Under the pieces are notes generated by a model. That model did not search any database. It saw nothing but the letters and a program-made list of their open reading frames with translations, and had not been told where the DNA came from. A DNA stretch of 47,264 nt from Streptomyces sp. SID9727 (GTDB lineage: Bacteria > Actinomycetota > Actinomycetes > Streptomycetales > Streptomycetaceae): NCBI RefSeq assembly GCF_010550605.1, contig NZ_JAAGNI010000281.1, positions 1 through 47,264 on the forward strand. Direction: 5' to 3'. Within the stretch, counting starts at the first letter, position 1. The number at the start of each line of letters is the position of its first letter. The position numbers and the translations under genes were made by a program. Below are positions 1 through 8,431 of this stretch, in pieces.

Positions 1-1052
1 CCTCGGGGGCGCGGCGGCTGGCCCGGTCCGGGGGCGGCCGGACGGCGCGCCGGGTGCTCGTGGTCGGCGAGGCCCCGGGGGTGGACCGGGCGGTGCGGCT
101 GCTCACCTCGCGGGAGGACCACTGCTATCGCGTGGTGGCCGCGCTGCCGGTGGGCACGGCGGCGCTGAGCTGCGAGGTCCCGGTGCCGGGGCGGCTGGCT
201 CCGGTGCCCGAGGGGGACGACGCCTCGACGGTGCTCGGCGCGGCGTTCGCGCACGAGGCGGACCTCGCACTGGTGGTCCCGGGCCCGGAGCTGGCCGAGG
301 AGCGGTTGCGGCGGCTGACCTGGGGGCTGCACGACGGCGGACTCGAAGTGTCGGTGCTCTCGCACCTCTCGGAGACCGCCGCGGACCGGATCCGGCCCTC
401 GTCGGCGGCCGGGCTCACCCTGCTGCACATCGTGCCGCCGCTGCGCCGGGGGCTCCAGCCGGCCCTGAAGGCGGCGGTGGACCGGGCGGGGGCCACCTGC
501 GGGCTGGTCGCCCTGGCCCCGCTGCTGCTGCTGATCGCGGTGGCGGTCCGGTTCACCTCGGCGGGCCCGGTCTTCCACCGGCAGGTGCGCCAGGGGCAGC
601 ACAACCACCCGTTCGTCATGTGGAAGTTCCGCACGATGGTGGTGGACGCCGAGCGGCACAAGGCGGGGCTCGCCGAGGCGAACGAGATCGAGGGCCCGAT
701 GTTCAAGATGCGCCGGGACCCCCGGGTGACCCGTCTCGGCCGCCTGCTGCGCCGCTCGTCGCTGGACGAACTGCCCCAGCTCATCAACGTCCTCAAGGGT
801 GACATGTCCCTGGTCGGCCCGCGCCCTCCGCTGCCGGACGAGGTGTCCCGGTACGACGAGCGGGAGTTGCGGAGGCTCGCGGTCAAACCGGGGCTGACGG
901 GTCTGTGGCAGGTCAGCGGCCGGTCCGACCTCTCGTGGCAGGAGACGGTGTCGCTCGACCTCTGGTACGTCGACAACTGGTCGGTGGCCACGGACATGGG
1001 GCTCATGGCCCGGACGCTGCGCGCCGTCACCGACGGTCGCGGGGCGTACTGA
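1..1052 (+). CDS. Polyprenyl-phosphate sugar-1-phosphate transferase (exopolysaccharide priming enzyme), 5' truncated
   Basis: The reading frame is open to the left edge, so the start lies outside the window; about 350 residues are visible. The N-terminal part resembles the Rossmann-like CoA-binding region of long WbaP/WcaJ-type enzymes. One hydrophobic segment (around 495-560 on the DNA) precedes the C-terminal bacterial sugar transferase domain. That domain shows the family hallmarks KFRTM, the RRSSLDELPQ block, GDMSLVGPRPP and KPGLTGLWQVSGR. Enzymes of this family transfer a hexose-1-phosphate from a nucleotide sugar to undecaprenyl phosphate at the inner membrane face, starting repeat-unit assembly. 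The flanking GDP-fucose genes, glycosyltransferases, polymerase and flippase fit that role. The sugar used (glucose, galactose or other) cannot be told from sequence. Confidence 0.93.
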   Translation, partial: SGARRLARSGGGRTARRVLVVGEAPGVDRAVRLLTSREDHCYRVVAALPVGTAALSCEVPVPGRLAPVPEGDDASTVLGAAFAHEADLALVVPGPELAEERLRRLTWGLHDGGLEVSVLSHLSETAADRIRPSSAAGLTLLHIVPPLRRGLQPALKAAVDRAGATCGLVALAPLLLLIAVAVRFTSAGPVFHRQVRQGQHNHPFVMWKFRTMVVDAERHKAGLAEANEIEGPMFKMRRDPRVTRLGRLLRRSSLDELPQLINVLKGDMSLVGPRPPLPDEVSRYDERELRRLAVKPGLTGLWQVSGRSDLSWQETVSLDLWYVDNWSVATDMGLMARTLRAVTDGRGAY

Positions 1053-1082
1053 GGACGGGGGCGGATGAGAGCCAGGGGAAGG

Positions 1083-1127
1083 GGCCGGGCCGGCCGCCCG
1101 CCGGGTACGGGGGCGGGCCGCCCGGCC
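1083..1127 (+). terminator. Imperfect GC-rich hairpin after the sugar transferase
   Basis: GGCCGGGC at 1083-1090 and the following C-rich run can pair with GGCGGGCCGCCCGGCC at 1112-1127, with a small bulge. It lies between the ends of two convergent genes (1052 and 1140), where a bidirectional terminator is expected. There is no T-tract, which is common for Streptomyces terminators. Confidence 0.4.
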
Positions 1128-1139
1128 TGGCGGGGGCGG

Positions 1140-2117
1140 CTACGCGGCCCGCTGCCGGAGCCACCAGGAGTACGTCTGCGCGATGCCCTCCTTCAGCGGG
1201 ATGCGCGGTGCGAAGCCGAGGGAGGACAGCAAGGTGACGTCGAGAAGTTTGCGCGGGGTGCCGTCGGGCTTGCCGGTGTCCCAGCGGATGTCTCCCTGAT
1301 AGGCCGTCACCTCACCGACCATCGCGGCGAGTTCGCGGATCGCGAGGTCGTCGCCGCAGCCGATGTTGACGGGCGTGTCGTCGTCGTAGCGCTCCAGCAG
1401 GAGCACACAGGCGGCGGCGAGGTCGTCCACGTGCAGGAACTCGCGCCGGGGGGTTCCGGACCCCCAGAGCGTGACGGCCGGCGCACCGGACTCGCGGGCC
1501 TCGTGGAAGCGGCGGATCAGGGCGGGCAGGACGTGGGAGGTCTCCAGGTCGAAGCTGTCGCCCGGCCCGTAGAGATTGGTCGGCATGGCGCTGATGTAGG
1601 AGGCGCCGTACTGGCGGCGGTAGGACTGCGTCTGCACGATGCCGGCGATCTTCGCCAGCGCGTACGCCTCGTTGGTGGGTTCCAGGGGCCCGGTGAGCAG
1701 GGCGCTCTCGGGGATCGGCTGCGGGGCGTGCTTCGGGTAGATGCAGGAGGAGCCGAGGAAGAGCAGCCGCTCGGTGCCGGCCGCGTGCGCGCCCGCGATC
1801 ACGCTCAGCTGGATGCGCAGGTTGTCCTCGATGAACTGCACGGGATACGTGCTGTTGGCCATGATCCCCCCGACCCGGGCGGCGGCCAGCACCACGGCGT
1901 CCGGGCGTATGCCGCGCAGGAAGGCGGCGGTCCGCCCGGCGTCCCGGAGATCGAGGCAGTCGCGGCCGCGGGTGATCGCCTCATGGCCGTCGGCGGTGAG
2001 GCGGCGGACCACCGCCGATCCCACCAGGCCCCGGTGACCGGCCACGAACACGCGGGCACCGGGGCGTAGCAGGGACGGGACTCGTTCCCGGGGAGGGCCG
2101 GGGAGATCAGTCGTCAT
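1140..2117 (-). CDS. fcl: GDP-L-fucose synthase (GDP-4-keto-6-deoxymannose 3,5-epimerase/4-reductase)
   Basis: This 325-residue extended short-chain dehydrogenase has the N-terminal NADP-binding loop GHRGLVGS (about residue 26), the GSSCIYP segment holding the catalytic Ser, and the active-site pair in YALAK. It also has the family-typical AAxVGGI and NxYGPGDSFD segments. It would convert GDP-4-dehydro-6-deoxy-D-mannose to GDP-L-fucose in the cytoplasm, the step after Gmd, which is encoded divergently 112 bp away. Length matches the family (about 310-325). The N-terminus carries about 20 extra Pro/Arg-rich residues before the Rossmann fold, so an internal start is possible, but no better Shine-Dalgarno start was seen. 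Confidence 0.93.
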   Translation of the reverse strand: MTTDLPGPPRERVPSLLRPGARVFVAGHRGLVGSAVVRRLTADGHEAITRGRDCLDLRDAGRTAAFLRGIRPDAVVLAAARVGGIMANSTYPVQFIEDNLRIQLSVIAGAHAAGTERLLFLGSSCIYPKHAPQPIPESALLTGPLEPTNEAYALAKIAGIVQTQSYRRQYGASYISAMPTNLYGPGDSFDLETSHVLPALIRRFHEARESGAPAVTLWGSGTPRREFLHVDDLAAACVLLLERYDDDTPVNIGCGDDLAIRELAAMVGEVTAYQGDIRWDTGKPDGTPRKLLDVTLLSSLGFAPRIPLKEGIAQTYSWWLRQRAA

Positions 2118-2229
2118 GTTGTCGGATTGTGCCAGCAGCTGGGTGAAACGGTGATGTTTTATCCCGGATCACTCAGACCTTGATATTCCATGACCAACTG
2201 CCTTACAGGCGACCGCAGAAGGGGGACAC
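2118..2229. promoter_or_regulatory. Divergent promoter region between fcl and gmd
   Basis: This 112-bp gap is the only upstream space for two divergent genes of the same pathway, and it is clearly more AT-rich than its surroundings, especially at 2150-2200. I cannot assign a convincing -35/-10 pair. The Shine-Dalgarno AAGGGGGA at 2218-2225 serves gmd. Confidence 0.5.
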
Positions 2230-3243
2230 GTGGCGAAGACCGCGCTCATCACCGGGGTGACCGGACAGGACGGTTCGTACCTGTCGGAACTGCTGCTCCA
2301 GAAGGGGTACACGGTCCACGGCCTGATCCGCCGCTCCTCCAGCTTCAACACGGAGCGGATCGACCACATCTACCAGGGCCCGGAGCAGGAGCACCGGTCC
2401 TTCGTGCTGCACCACGCGGATCTGGCCGACGGGGTCGCGCTGGTGAACCTGCTCCGCGACATCCGGCCCGACGAGGTGTACAACCTGGGCGCCCAGTCGC
2501 ACGTGCGGGTCTCCTTCGACGCGCCGCTGTACACGGGGGATGTGACCGGTCTGGGCACGATCCGGCTCCTGGAGGCGGTCCGGGCCAGCGGCATCGACAC
2601 CCGGATCTACCAGGCCTCCTCCTCGGAGATGTTCGGCGCGAGCCCGCCTCCGCAGAACGAGCTGACGCCGTTCCACCCGCGCAGCCCGTACAGCGTCGCC
2701 AAGGTCTACTCGTACTGGGCCACGGTCAACTACCGCGAGGCGTACGGGATGTTCGCGGTCAACGGCATCCTGTTCAACCACGAGTCGCCCCGGCGCGGGG
2801 AGACGTTCGTGACCCGGAAGATCACCCGTGGTGTGGCCCGGATCAAGGCGGGCCTCCAGAGCCGGCTGCACCTGGGCAACCTGGACGCGGTACGCGACTG
2901 GGGTTACGCCCCCGAGTACGTGGACGCGATGTGGCGCATGCTCCAGTGCGACACCCCTGACGACTACGTGGTGGCGACCGGTGAGGGGGTCAGCGTCCGG
3001 CAGTTCCTGGAGTACGCCTTCGAGCACGCCGGCCTCGACTGGCGCGAGTACGTCCGCTACGACGCGAAGTACGAGCGGCCCAGCGAGGTCGACGCGCTGA
3101 TCGGCGACGCCTCGAAGGCCGGTCAGCTGCTCGGCTGGAAACCGGCCGTACGGTCCCGGGAGCTGGCCCGGATCATGGTCGACGCCGATGTGCGCCGGCT
3201 CTCCGACGAACTCGCGGGTGCCGCCGTGCGCGTGGACCGGTAA
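2230..3243 (+). CDS. gmd: GDP-mannose 4,6-dehydratase
   Basis: This 337-residue SDR enzyme carries the GDP-mannose dehydratase signature: the N-terminal [10 protein letters not shown] nucleotide-binding loop, the [15 protein letters not shown] segment, the SSSEMFG catalytic Thr/Ser-Glu region and the [11 protein letters not shown]yr-Lys pair. It would produce GDP-4-dehydro-6-deoxy-D-mannose, substrate of the divergently encoded Fcl. The start is GTG with AAGGGGGA four bases upstream. Length is slightly shorter than E. coli Gmd (373) but normal for actinobacterial homologues. Presence of both gmd and fcl implies GDP-L-fucose for the surface polymer; another GDP-6-deoxyhexose remains possible if Fcl specificity differs. 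Confidence 0.96.
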   Translation: MAKTALITGVTGQDGSYLSELLLQKGYTVHGLIRRSSSFNTERIDHIYQGPEQEHRSFVLHHADLADGVALVNLLRDIRPDEVYNLGAQSHVRVSFDAPLYTGDVTGLGTIRLLEAVRASGIDTRIYQASSSEMFGASPPPQNELTPFHPRSPYSVAKVYSYWATVNYREAYGMFAVNGILFNHESPRRGETFVTRKITRGVARIKAGLQSRLHLGNLDAVRDWGYAPEYVDAMWRMLQCDTPDDYVVATGEGVSVRQFLEYAFEHAGLDWREYVRYDAKYERPSEVDALIGDASKAGQLLGWKPAVRSRELARIMVDADVRRLSDELAGAAVRVDR

Positions 3244-3372
3244 CAGGCTCCGGCGCGCCCCCACCCCACCGGTGACGCGGTGGGACCGCACGCGCCGGTT
3301 CGGGCGGGGCCCCGGCTCCGCCCACTCGACCGCGGCCAACGGGCCGCAGCTCGTTCTCACCTTCGGAGCTGA

Positions 3373-5622
3373 ATGATGAACGGAACCACGGGGCGCCGAC
3401 GCGGCCGGACGAGGGCCGCGGCCGCGGCGCTCGGCCTGCTCGCGGGCGCCCTGAGCGCCGCCGCCGCGGGCAGTCCCCCGGCCGCCGCCCTCACCGCGCC
3501 CATCTCGATCACCGCGGACGACCTGTCCACCTGGCAGACCAACGGCATCGTCTGGTCGATGGCCGCGTCCGAGGACGGGGTGGTCTACGCGGGCGGCACC
3601 TTCTCCACCGTACGGCCGCCAGGGGCAGCGGCCGGGACCTCCGAGCAGCCCGCGGTGAACTTCGCCGCGTTCGACACCGCGACGGGGGCGCCCACCGGCT
3701 GCTCCCTGTCGTTCACGCTCTCCTCCGGGACCGCGACCGTACGGGCGCTGACCCTGTCGCCGGACGGTGAAACCCTTTACGCGGGCGGGCGGTTCGGGGC
3801 GGTGAACGGGGTGGGCGTCAGTAACATCGCGGCCATCGACACCGCCACCTGCACCCCGCGCCAGGACTTCAAGGTCGCCGTCTCCGCGACCGTGAGGGCG
3901 CTCGCGGTCACCGACGACACGGTGTACCTGGGGGGCGACTTCAAGAGCGTGGCGGGGCAGTCCCGCGACTTCTTCGCCGCCGTCACCACCGGTGCCGCGC
4001 TGAAACCGTGGACGGCGGACGCGGACGAGGTGGGCCGGGCGGTGGAGGTCACACCGGACGGGCAGCACGTGGTGCTCGGCGGGGACTTCTTCACCCTGAA
4101 CGGCACCACCTCGCACGCGCTGGCGGTGGTGGACGCCACCACCGGCGCACTGGACAAGAGCTACCCGGGGTTCATCCCGAACGCCTCCACGGTGCAGGAC
4201 CTCACCAGCGATTCCAAGCAGTTCTACACCGCCAACGAGGGCACCGGGGGCGGGGTGTTCGACGGCCGGATCGCCCTCGACCTCACCACGTTCAACCAGG
4301 TCTGGCGCGACACCTGCCTGGGGGCCACCCAGGCCCTGCTGGTGCACAAGGGGGTGCTCTACAGCGGCAGTCACGCGCATGACTGCGCGTCCATGGGCGA
4401 GTTCCCCGACCAGCCGCGCAAGCATCTGCTGGCCCAGTCGGTGGACGACCCGAAGCTGCTGCCGTGGTTCCCGGACACCAACGACGGGATCGGCGAGCCG
4501 GTCGGCCCGCGCGTGATGGCGCAGACCGACAAGGGCGGGCACCACTACCTGTGGGTGGGCGGAGAGTTCACCACGGTCAACAGCAAGCCGCAGCAGGGGC
4601 TCACCCGGTTCGCCGACGGCCCGGACACGGGGGCGCCGTGGGTGCCGAACGTGAGCGTCTCCACGGTCGCCCCGGGCAAGGTGGACGTGAACTGGCAGAC
4701 CAGTTTCGACACCGACGACGGGGTGCTCACGTACCGGATCTACAAGGACGGGGCGTCCACCCCGGTCCACACGACGACGGGCTCCTCCGTCTTCTGGGAC
4801 CGTCCGCAGCTGCGGTGGACGGACACCGACGTGGCGCCCGGTGAGACGCACACGTACCGGATCAGCGCGAGCGACGGCACCAACACCAGCGCGAAGTCGC
4901 CGGCGGTGAGCGCGACCGTGGCCGCCAAGGCCGAGAGCTACCCGGCGAAGGTGCTCTCCGACAGGGCGAACCTGTACTGGCGCTACGACGAGGGCACGTC
5001 CACCTTCGCCGCCGACACCGGGGCGGGGCTGGACAACGGCTTCCTGCGCGGCTCGCCCTCGTACCGGCAGACCCCGGCGGCCGTGGCCGGGCCCTCGACC
5101 GCCATCGGCTTCAACGGGTCCACCCAGTACGCGTACGGCAACCGCGGCCGGTCCCAGGTCACGGCCTTCTCCGTGGAGACCTGGATCAAGACCACGACGA
5201 CCCGGGGAGGGAAGATCATCGGCTTCGGCAACAAGACCATGGAGCTGAGCGGCAAGTACGACAAGCACGTGTACATGCTCAACAACGGGCGTCTGACGTT
5301 CGGCACCTCCAACAACGGCGGCCAGACCGTCAGCACGACCGGGGCGTACAACGACGGCGCCTGGCACCACGTCGTCGCCACCCAGGGCTCGGGCGGCATG
5401 GCCCTGTACGTGGACGGGCAGCTGCGCGCGTCGAACTCGCGGTACACCAGGAGCGCGGACTACACCGGCTACTGGCGGGTGGGCGGGGACAACCTCGCGA
5501 CCTGGCCGAACCGGCCGACGAGCGACTTCTTCGCCGGCCAGATCGACGAGACCGCCGTCTACCCGGCCGCGCTGACCGCCGCCCAGGTCAGTGCCCACTA
5601 CGCGCTGAGGAACAGCGGATGA
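3373..5622 (+). CDS. Secreted beta-propeller / fibronectin III / LamG-like surface protein
   Basis: The 749-residue product begins with Arg-rich and hydrophobic segments typical of a Sec or Tat signal peptide ending near residue 40. Residues about 45-400 contain at least five repeats with the core [YLV]xGGxF (for example VYAGGTF, LYAGGRF, VYLGGDF, VVLGGDF, LWVGGEF), as in DUF5122-like beta-propellers. Residues about 415-520 form a fibronectin type III domain. Residues about 530-745 form a LamG/concanavalin-like fold with the typical DGAWHHVVAT and LYVDGQ strands. It is probably an extracellular carbohydrate-binding or matrix protein. ATG codons at 3373 and 3376 are both possible with the GGAG at 3365-3368. 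It overlaps the next gene by ATGA, so three genes form an operon. No catalytic residues were recognised. Confidence 0.9.
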   Translation: MMNGTTGRRRGRTRAAAAALGLLAGALSAAAAGSPPAAALTAPISITADDLSTWQTNGIVWSMAASEDGVVYAGGTFSTVRPPGAAAGTSEQPAVNFAAFDTATGAPTGCSLSFTLSSGTATVRALTLSPDGETLYAGGRFGAVNGVGVSNIAAIDTATCTPRQDFKVAVSATVRALAVTDDTVYLGGDFKSVAGQSRDFFAAVTTGAALKPWTADADEVGRAVEVTPDGQHVVLGGDFFTLNGTTSHALAVVDATTGALDKSYPGFIPNASTVQDLTSDSKQFYTANEGTGGGVFDGRIALDLTTFNQVWRDTCLGATQALLVHKGVLYSGSHAHDCASMGEFPDQPRKHLLAQSVDDPKLLPWFPDTNDGIGEPVGPRVMAQTDKGGHHYLWVGGEFTTVNSKPQQGLTRFADGPDTGAPWVPNVSVSTVAPGKVDVNWQTSFDTDDGVLTYRIYKDGASTPVHTTTGSSVFWDRPQLRWTDTDVAPGETHTYRISASDGTNTSAKSPAVSATVAAKAESYPAKVLSDRANLYWRYDEGTSTFAADTGAGLDNGFLRGSPSYRQTPAAVAGPSTAIGFNGSTQYAYGNRGRSQVTAFSVETWIKTTTTRGGKIIGFGNKTMELSGKYDKHVYMLNNGRLTFGTSNNGGQTVSTTGAYNDGAWHHVVATQGSGGMALYVDGQLRASNSRYTRSADYTGYWRVGGDNLATWPNRPTSDFFAGQIDETAVYPAALTAAQVSAHYALRNSG

Positions 5623-6332
5623 GGAACGCCTTCCTGGCCGGTGCCGCCGTCGTTCTCGCGACGGCGGCACTGGCCGCCTGCGGCTCGTCCTCCGGTGACG
5701 GGGGCGGGAACGGCGACGGCGGCAAGGCGGCGGGCGCACCCTCCGCCGTCTCCTCCGGCCCCGTGGCCGGGGCGGAGGCGGACCCCTCGGGGGCGGCGTC
5801 GGCCGGGCCCCGGCCCTCCCGCGGCAGCGAGCCGCCCAAGATCCCCGCCGACCGGCTGACGCCCGCCACCGGTACGTTCACCAAGAAGCAGAAGGAATAC
5901 CTGACCGACCGGGTGCCCGTGGGCATGGACCCGGCGGCGGTGCTCCAGACGGGGCAGGAGACCTGCGACCGGCTCGACTACCTGGTCAAGGTGGACCGGG
6001 ACTTGGCGGTGGGCGCCGTCGTGGCGGGCGAGATCACCGGCGCGGAGCCCGCCGTCGCCCATCTGTGCCCCCGGCACGAGGACCTCGTGGAACTGGCCTC
6101 GCACGGGTACGCCGACGGTGTGCACCGGGGCGCGGGGCTGCGGCCCGGCCGCTACCGGAACGTCTCCCCCACCGCGGACTGCACCTGGGAGGCGACCGGC
6201 CCGGGCGGGAAGGTCCTGGCCTCCGGCTCCTCGCACGACGGGAAGCGGGCCGCCCTCACGATTCCGGGGGCGGCACTCGCCTTCACCTCCACAGGCTGCT
6301 ACGCCTGGCTGCCCGAAGGGGACAACGGATGA
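5619..6332 (+). CDS. Putative lipoprotein of unknown function
   Basis: The 237-residue protein has a lipoprotein signal peptide with lipobox LAAC around residues 18-21, followed by a low-complexity Gly/Ser/Ala linker to about residue 85. The rest is a small globular domain. Three cysteines (in the ETCDR, HLCPR and ADCTWE contexts) and one more in STGCYAW could form disulphides. It should be anchored on the outer face of the membrane. The ATG overlaps the stop of the LamG-protein gene (ATGA at 5619-5622), and its own stop overlaps the next glycosyltransferase start, so the three are translationally coupled. I do not recognise a named family for the globular part. Confidence 0.8.
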   Translation: MRNAFLAGAAVVLATAALAACGSSSGDGGGNGDGGKAAGAPSAVSSGPVAGAEADPSGAASAGPRPSRGSEPPKIPADRLTPATGTFTKKQKEYLTDRVPVGMDPAAVLQTGQETCDRLDYLVKVDRDLAVGAVVAGEITGAEPAVAHLCPRHEDLVELASHGYADGVHRGAGLRPGRYRNVSPTADCTWEATGPGGKVLASGSSHDGKRAALTIPGAALAFTSTGCYAWLPEGDNG

Positions 6333-7156
6333 ACAAGCTGCCGATAGCCGTGGCGATCCCCACGAAGAACGAGGGGCTCAACATCGCGGAGGCCGTGCGG
6401 TCGGTCATCGACCACTTCGAGGCGGTGGTCGTCGTGGACTCGCACAGCTCCGACGACACGGCGAAGATCGCCGCCGAGTGCGGTGCCGAGGTCGTCCTGT
6501 ACAGCTGGGACGGCGGGCACCCGCGGAAGAAGCAGTGGTGCCTGGACCAGGTGCGCACGGATCTGGACTGGATCCTGCTGCTCGACGGGGACGAGCGGCT
6601 GAGCCCGGGGCTGCTGGCCGAGCTGCGGGGGATCTTCGCCGATCCGGACGCGCCGAAGCCGGCCGCGTACGACATCCCGCTCGGCTACTGGTTCTCGGGG
6701 AAGCGGCTGCGGCACGGCTACACCATCCGCAAACGCTCCCTGACCGACCGGACCCGCTGCCACTACCCGGAGGTGGGCGACCTGGACGCGCCGGGGATCG
6801 GGGAGGTGGAGGGACACTACCAGCCGGTCGCACAGAGCACGGCGGCGCTGCGCCATCCGATCGAGCACCAGGACCTCGACCCGGTGACCGCCTGGTTCGA
6901 GCGGCACAACCGCTACTCGGACTGGGAGGCGTGGCTCAACCACCATCCGGAGGTCAAGGAGCAGGTCCGCCGTGCCAAGTCACGGCAGGGGCAGCTGTTC
7001 CACAAGGCGCCGTTCAAGCCGCTCATGTCCTTCGCCTACATGTACGTCTACCGGCGGGGCTTCCTCGACGGGCGCGCCGGCTTCGACTTCGCCCTGGCGA
7101 TGAGCTTCTACCGGTGGCAGATCGCTCTCAAGTCGCGCGAGAGGCCGTCACCTTGA
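6329..7156 (+). CDS. Family 2 glycosyltransferase (WaaE/KdtX-like)
   Basis: The 275-residue protein starts at the ATG overlapping the lipoprotein stop (6329-6332); an upstream in-frame extension exists but reads through the coding region of the previous gene. The N-terminus shows the GT-A nucleotide-binding segment AVAIPTKNEG, a VVDSHSSDDT segment, and the metal-binding acidic motif LLLDGDERL near residue 90. The C-terminus has two amphipathic or hydrophobic stretches (FAYMYVYRRGFLDG) like WaaE-type transferases. It would transfer a sugar from a nucleotide donor in polysaccharide assembly. It converges on the next gene, with 9 bases of overlap at the 3' ends. Confidence 0.9.
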   Translation: MNKLPIAVAIPTKNEGLNIAEAVRSVIDHFEAVVVVDSHSSDDTAKIAAECGAEVVLYSWDGGHPRKKQWCLDQVRTDLDWILLLDGDERLSPGLLAELRGIFADPDAPKPAAYDIPLGYWFSGKRLRHGYTIRKRSLTDRTRCHYPEVGDLDAPGIGEVEGHYQPVAQSTAALRHPIEHQDLDPVTAWFERHNRYSDWEAWLNHHPEVKEQVRRAKSRQGQLFHKAPFKPLMSFAYMYVYRRGFLDGRAGFDFALAMSFYRWQIALKSRERPSP

Positions 7157-8317
7157 CGCCGTCGCCCTCCGGCGGACCACGTCCTCGTAGGTCCGCCGGA
7201 GGGTGCGGGTGACGACCTCGATGGTGAAGTGCTCGTTGACCAGTTCCCACGCCGCCTTGCCCGCTTCGGCGTTGGCGTCCGGCTCCAGCAGTTCCAGGAC
7301 CGCCCGCGCGACCTTGTCCGCGTTGGCGGCGTCCTCCCCGACACGGCTGTCGATGACCCGCCCGGCGCCGGCGTGCGCCACATCGGGCCCGAGACCGCAG
7401 GTACGGGTGATGACGGCGGGCGTGCCGACGGACATCGCTTCCAGGACCGAGACGCCCAGGGGCTCCTCGATGGACGGCAGGACGTACACATCGGCCTCGC
7501 GGCCCGCCGCCAGCACCTCCTCGTGGCCGAGCGGCCCCACGTGGTCCAGCGAGCCCGTCACACCGAGGCGGCGCGCCAGTGCGAGGGTGCCCGGGAGGGC
7601 GCCGGTGTCCGGACCGGCGAGGACGAAGCGGGCGTCGGGGTGTTCGGCCAGGACGGCGGGCATCGCGGCGACGAAGTCCTCGGGGCGCTTGCGTTCCTGG
7701 ATGCGGGCGAGGAAGAGCACGGTCGGAGGGCGGCCGGGCGCGCGGGACGGTTTGAAGGGCTGCGGGCGCACCCCGTTGACCAGGCGCACGGTCCGGGTGA
7801 GCGGCACGGGGGCGGCGACGGCGTTGACGTCGAGGCGCTCGGCCTCGGTGAGGTGGAGCACCGCGTCGGCGCCGCGCAGCACCTTGCGTACGCCCAGGAG
7901 GTCGGTCAGCTGCGCGACGCGCTTCTCGGTCGGGTCGACCATGCCGTGGGTCTGCACGACCAGGGGTGTGCCGGAGGCCAGCGCGAGCAGGGCGGCGGGC
8001 AGGGTGACCAGGTCGCGCATCAGGTGGACGTGGACGAGGTCGGCGCCGCGCATCATGCGGTGCGCGGTCCTCAGCAGGGCCGCGGAAGTGATCCCGCTGA
8101 CCTCGAACACCGGCAGCAGGTGGCGGGCCTGGAAGAGGTGGACGGGGACGCCCTCCACCTCGCGCGGCAGGGGCCCGTCGAAGCCGTCGCCGAGCGCCAT
8201 GATCCTGGCGTCGTCGCCCCCGGCACGCTGGACCTTGGAGAGATTCAGGGCCACCCGGGTCGGACCGCCGAAGGCGTGGTCCGGGGTGTGCAGCGTGACG
8301 ATGTGCAGGATCTTCAC
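7148..8317 (-). CDS. Family 4 glycosyltransferase (GT-B fold)
   Basis: The GTG at 8317 is preferred (389 residues) because AAGGGGGA sits five bases upstream and the protein then begins directly with the first beta strand KILHIVTLHT. The open frame extends 16 codons further up without a ribosome site. The C-terminal nucleotide-sugar domain has LFLARIQERKRPEDFV and the GT4 E-x7-E motif in SIEEPLGVSVLEA. The N-terminal domain has the GGPTRVALNL acceptor-side loop. It is a likely cytoplasmic transferase adding an internal sugar to the lipid-linked repeat. Its 5' end faces the polymerase gene across 114 bp. Confidence 0.92.
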   Translation of the reverse strand: MKILHIVTLHTPDHAFGGPTRVALNLSKVQRAGGDDARIMALGDGFDGPLPREVEGVPVHLFQARHLLPVFEVSGITSAALLRTAHRMMRGADLVHVHLMRDLVTLPAALLALASGTPLVVQTHGMVDPTEKRVAQLTDLLGVRKVLRGADAVLHLTEAERLDVNAVAAPVPLTRTVRLVNGVRPQPFKPSRAPGRPPTVLFLARIQERKRPEDFVAAMPAVLAEHPDARFVLAGPDTGALPGTLALARRLGVTGSLDHVGPLGHEEVLAAGREADVYVLPSIEEPLGVSVLEAMSVGTPAVITRTCGLGPDVAHAGAGRVIDSRVGEDAANADKVARAVLELLEPDANAEAGKAAWELVNEHFTIEVVTRTLRRTYEDVVRRRATASR

Positions 8318-8431
8318 CAGGGTCCCCCTTGCCCTCGTTCCGGCCCTGCCCAGACTAGTCGCCACATCTCCTCACGTGTGGTGATTCGTTAATGTGTGAC
8401 TACACAACCGCGCTTCAGGAACGGGGAGTTG

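Noticed and set aside
2203..5739. Long open frame antisense to gmd and the LamG protein
   Set aside because: It crosses gene boundaries and the non-coding gap, and shows no recognisable domain.
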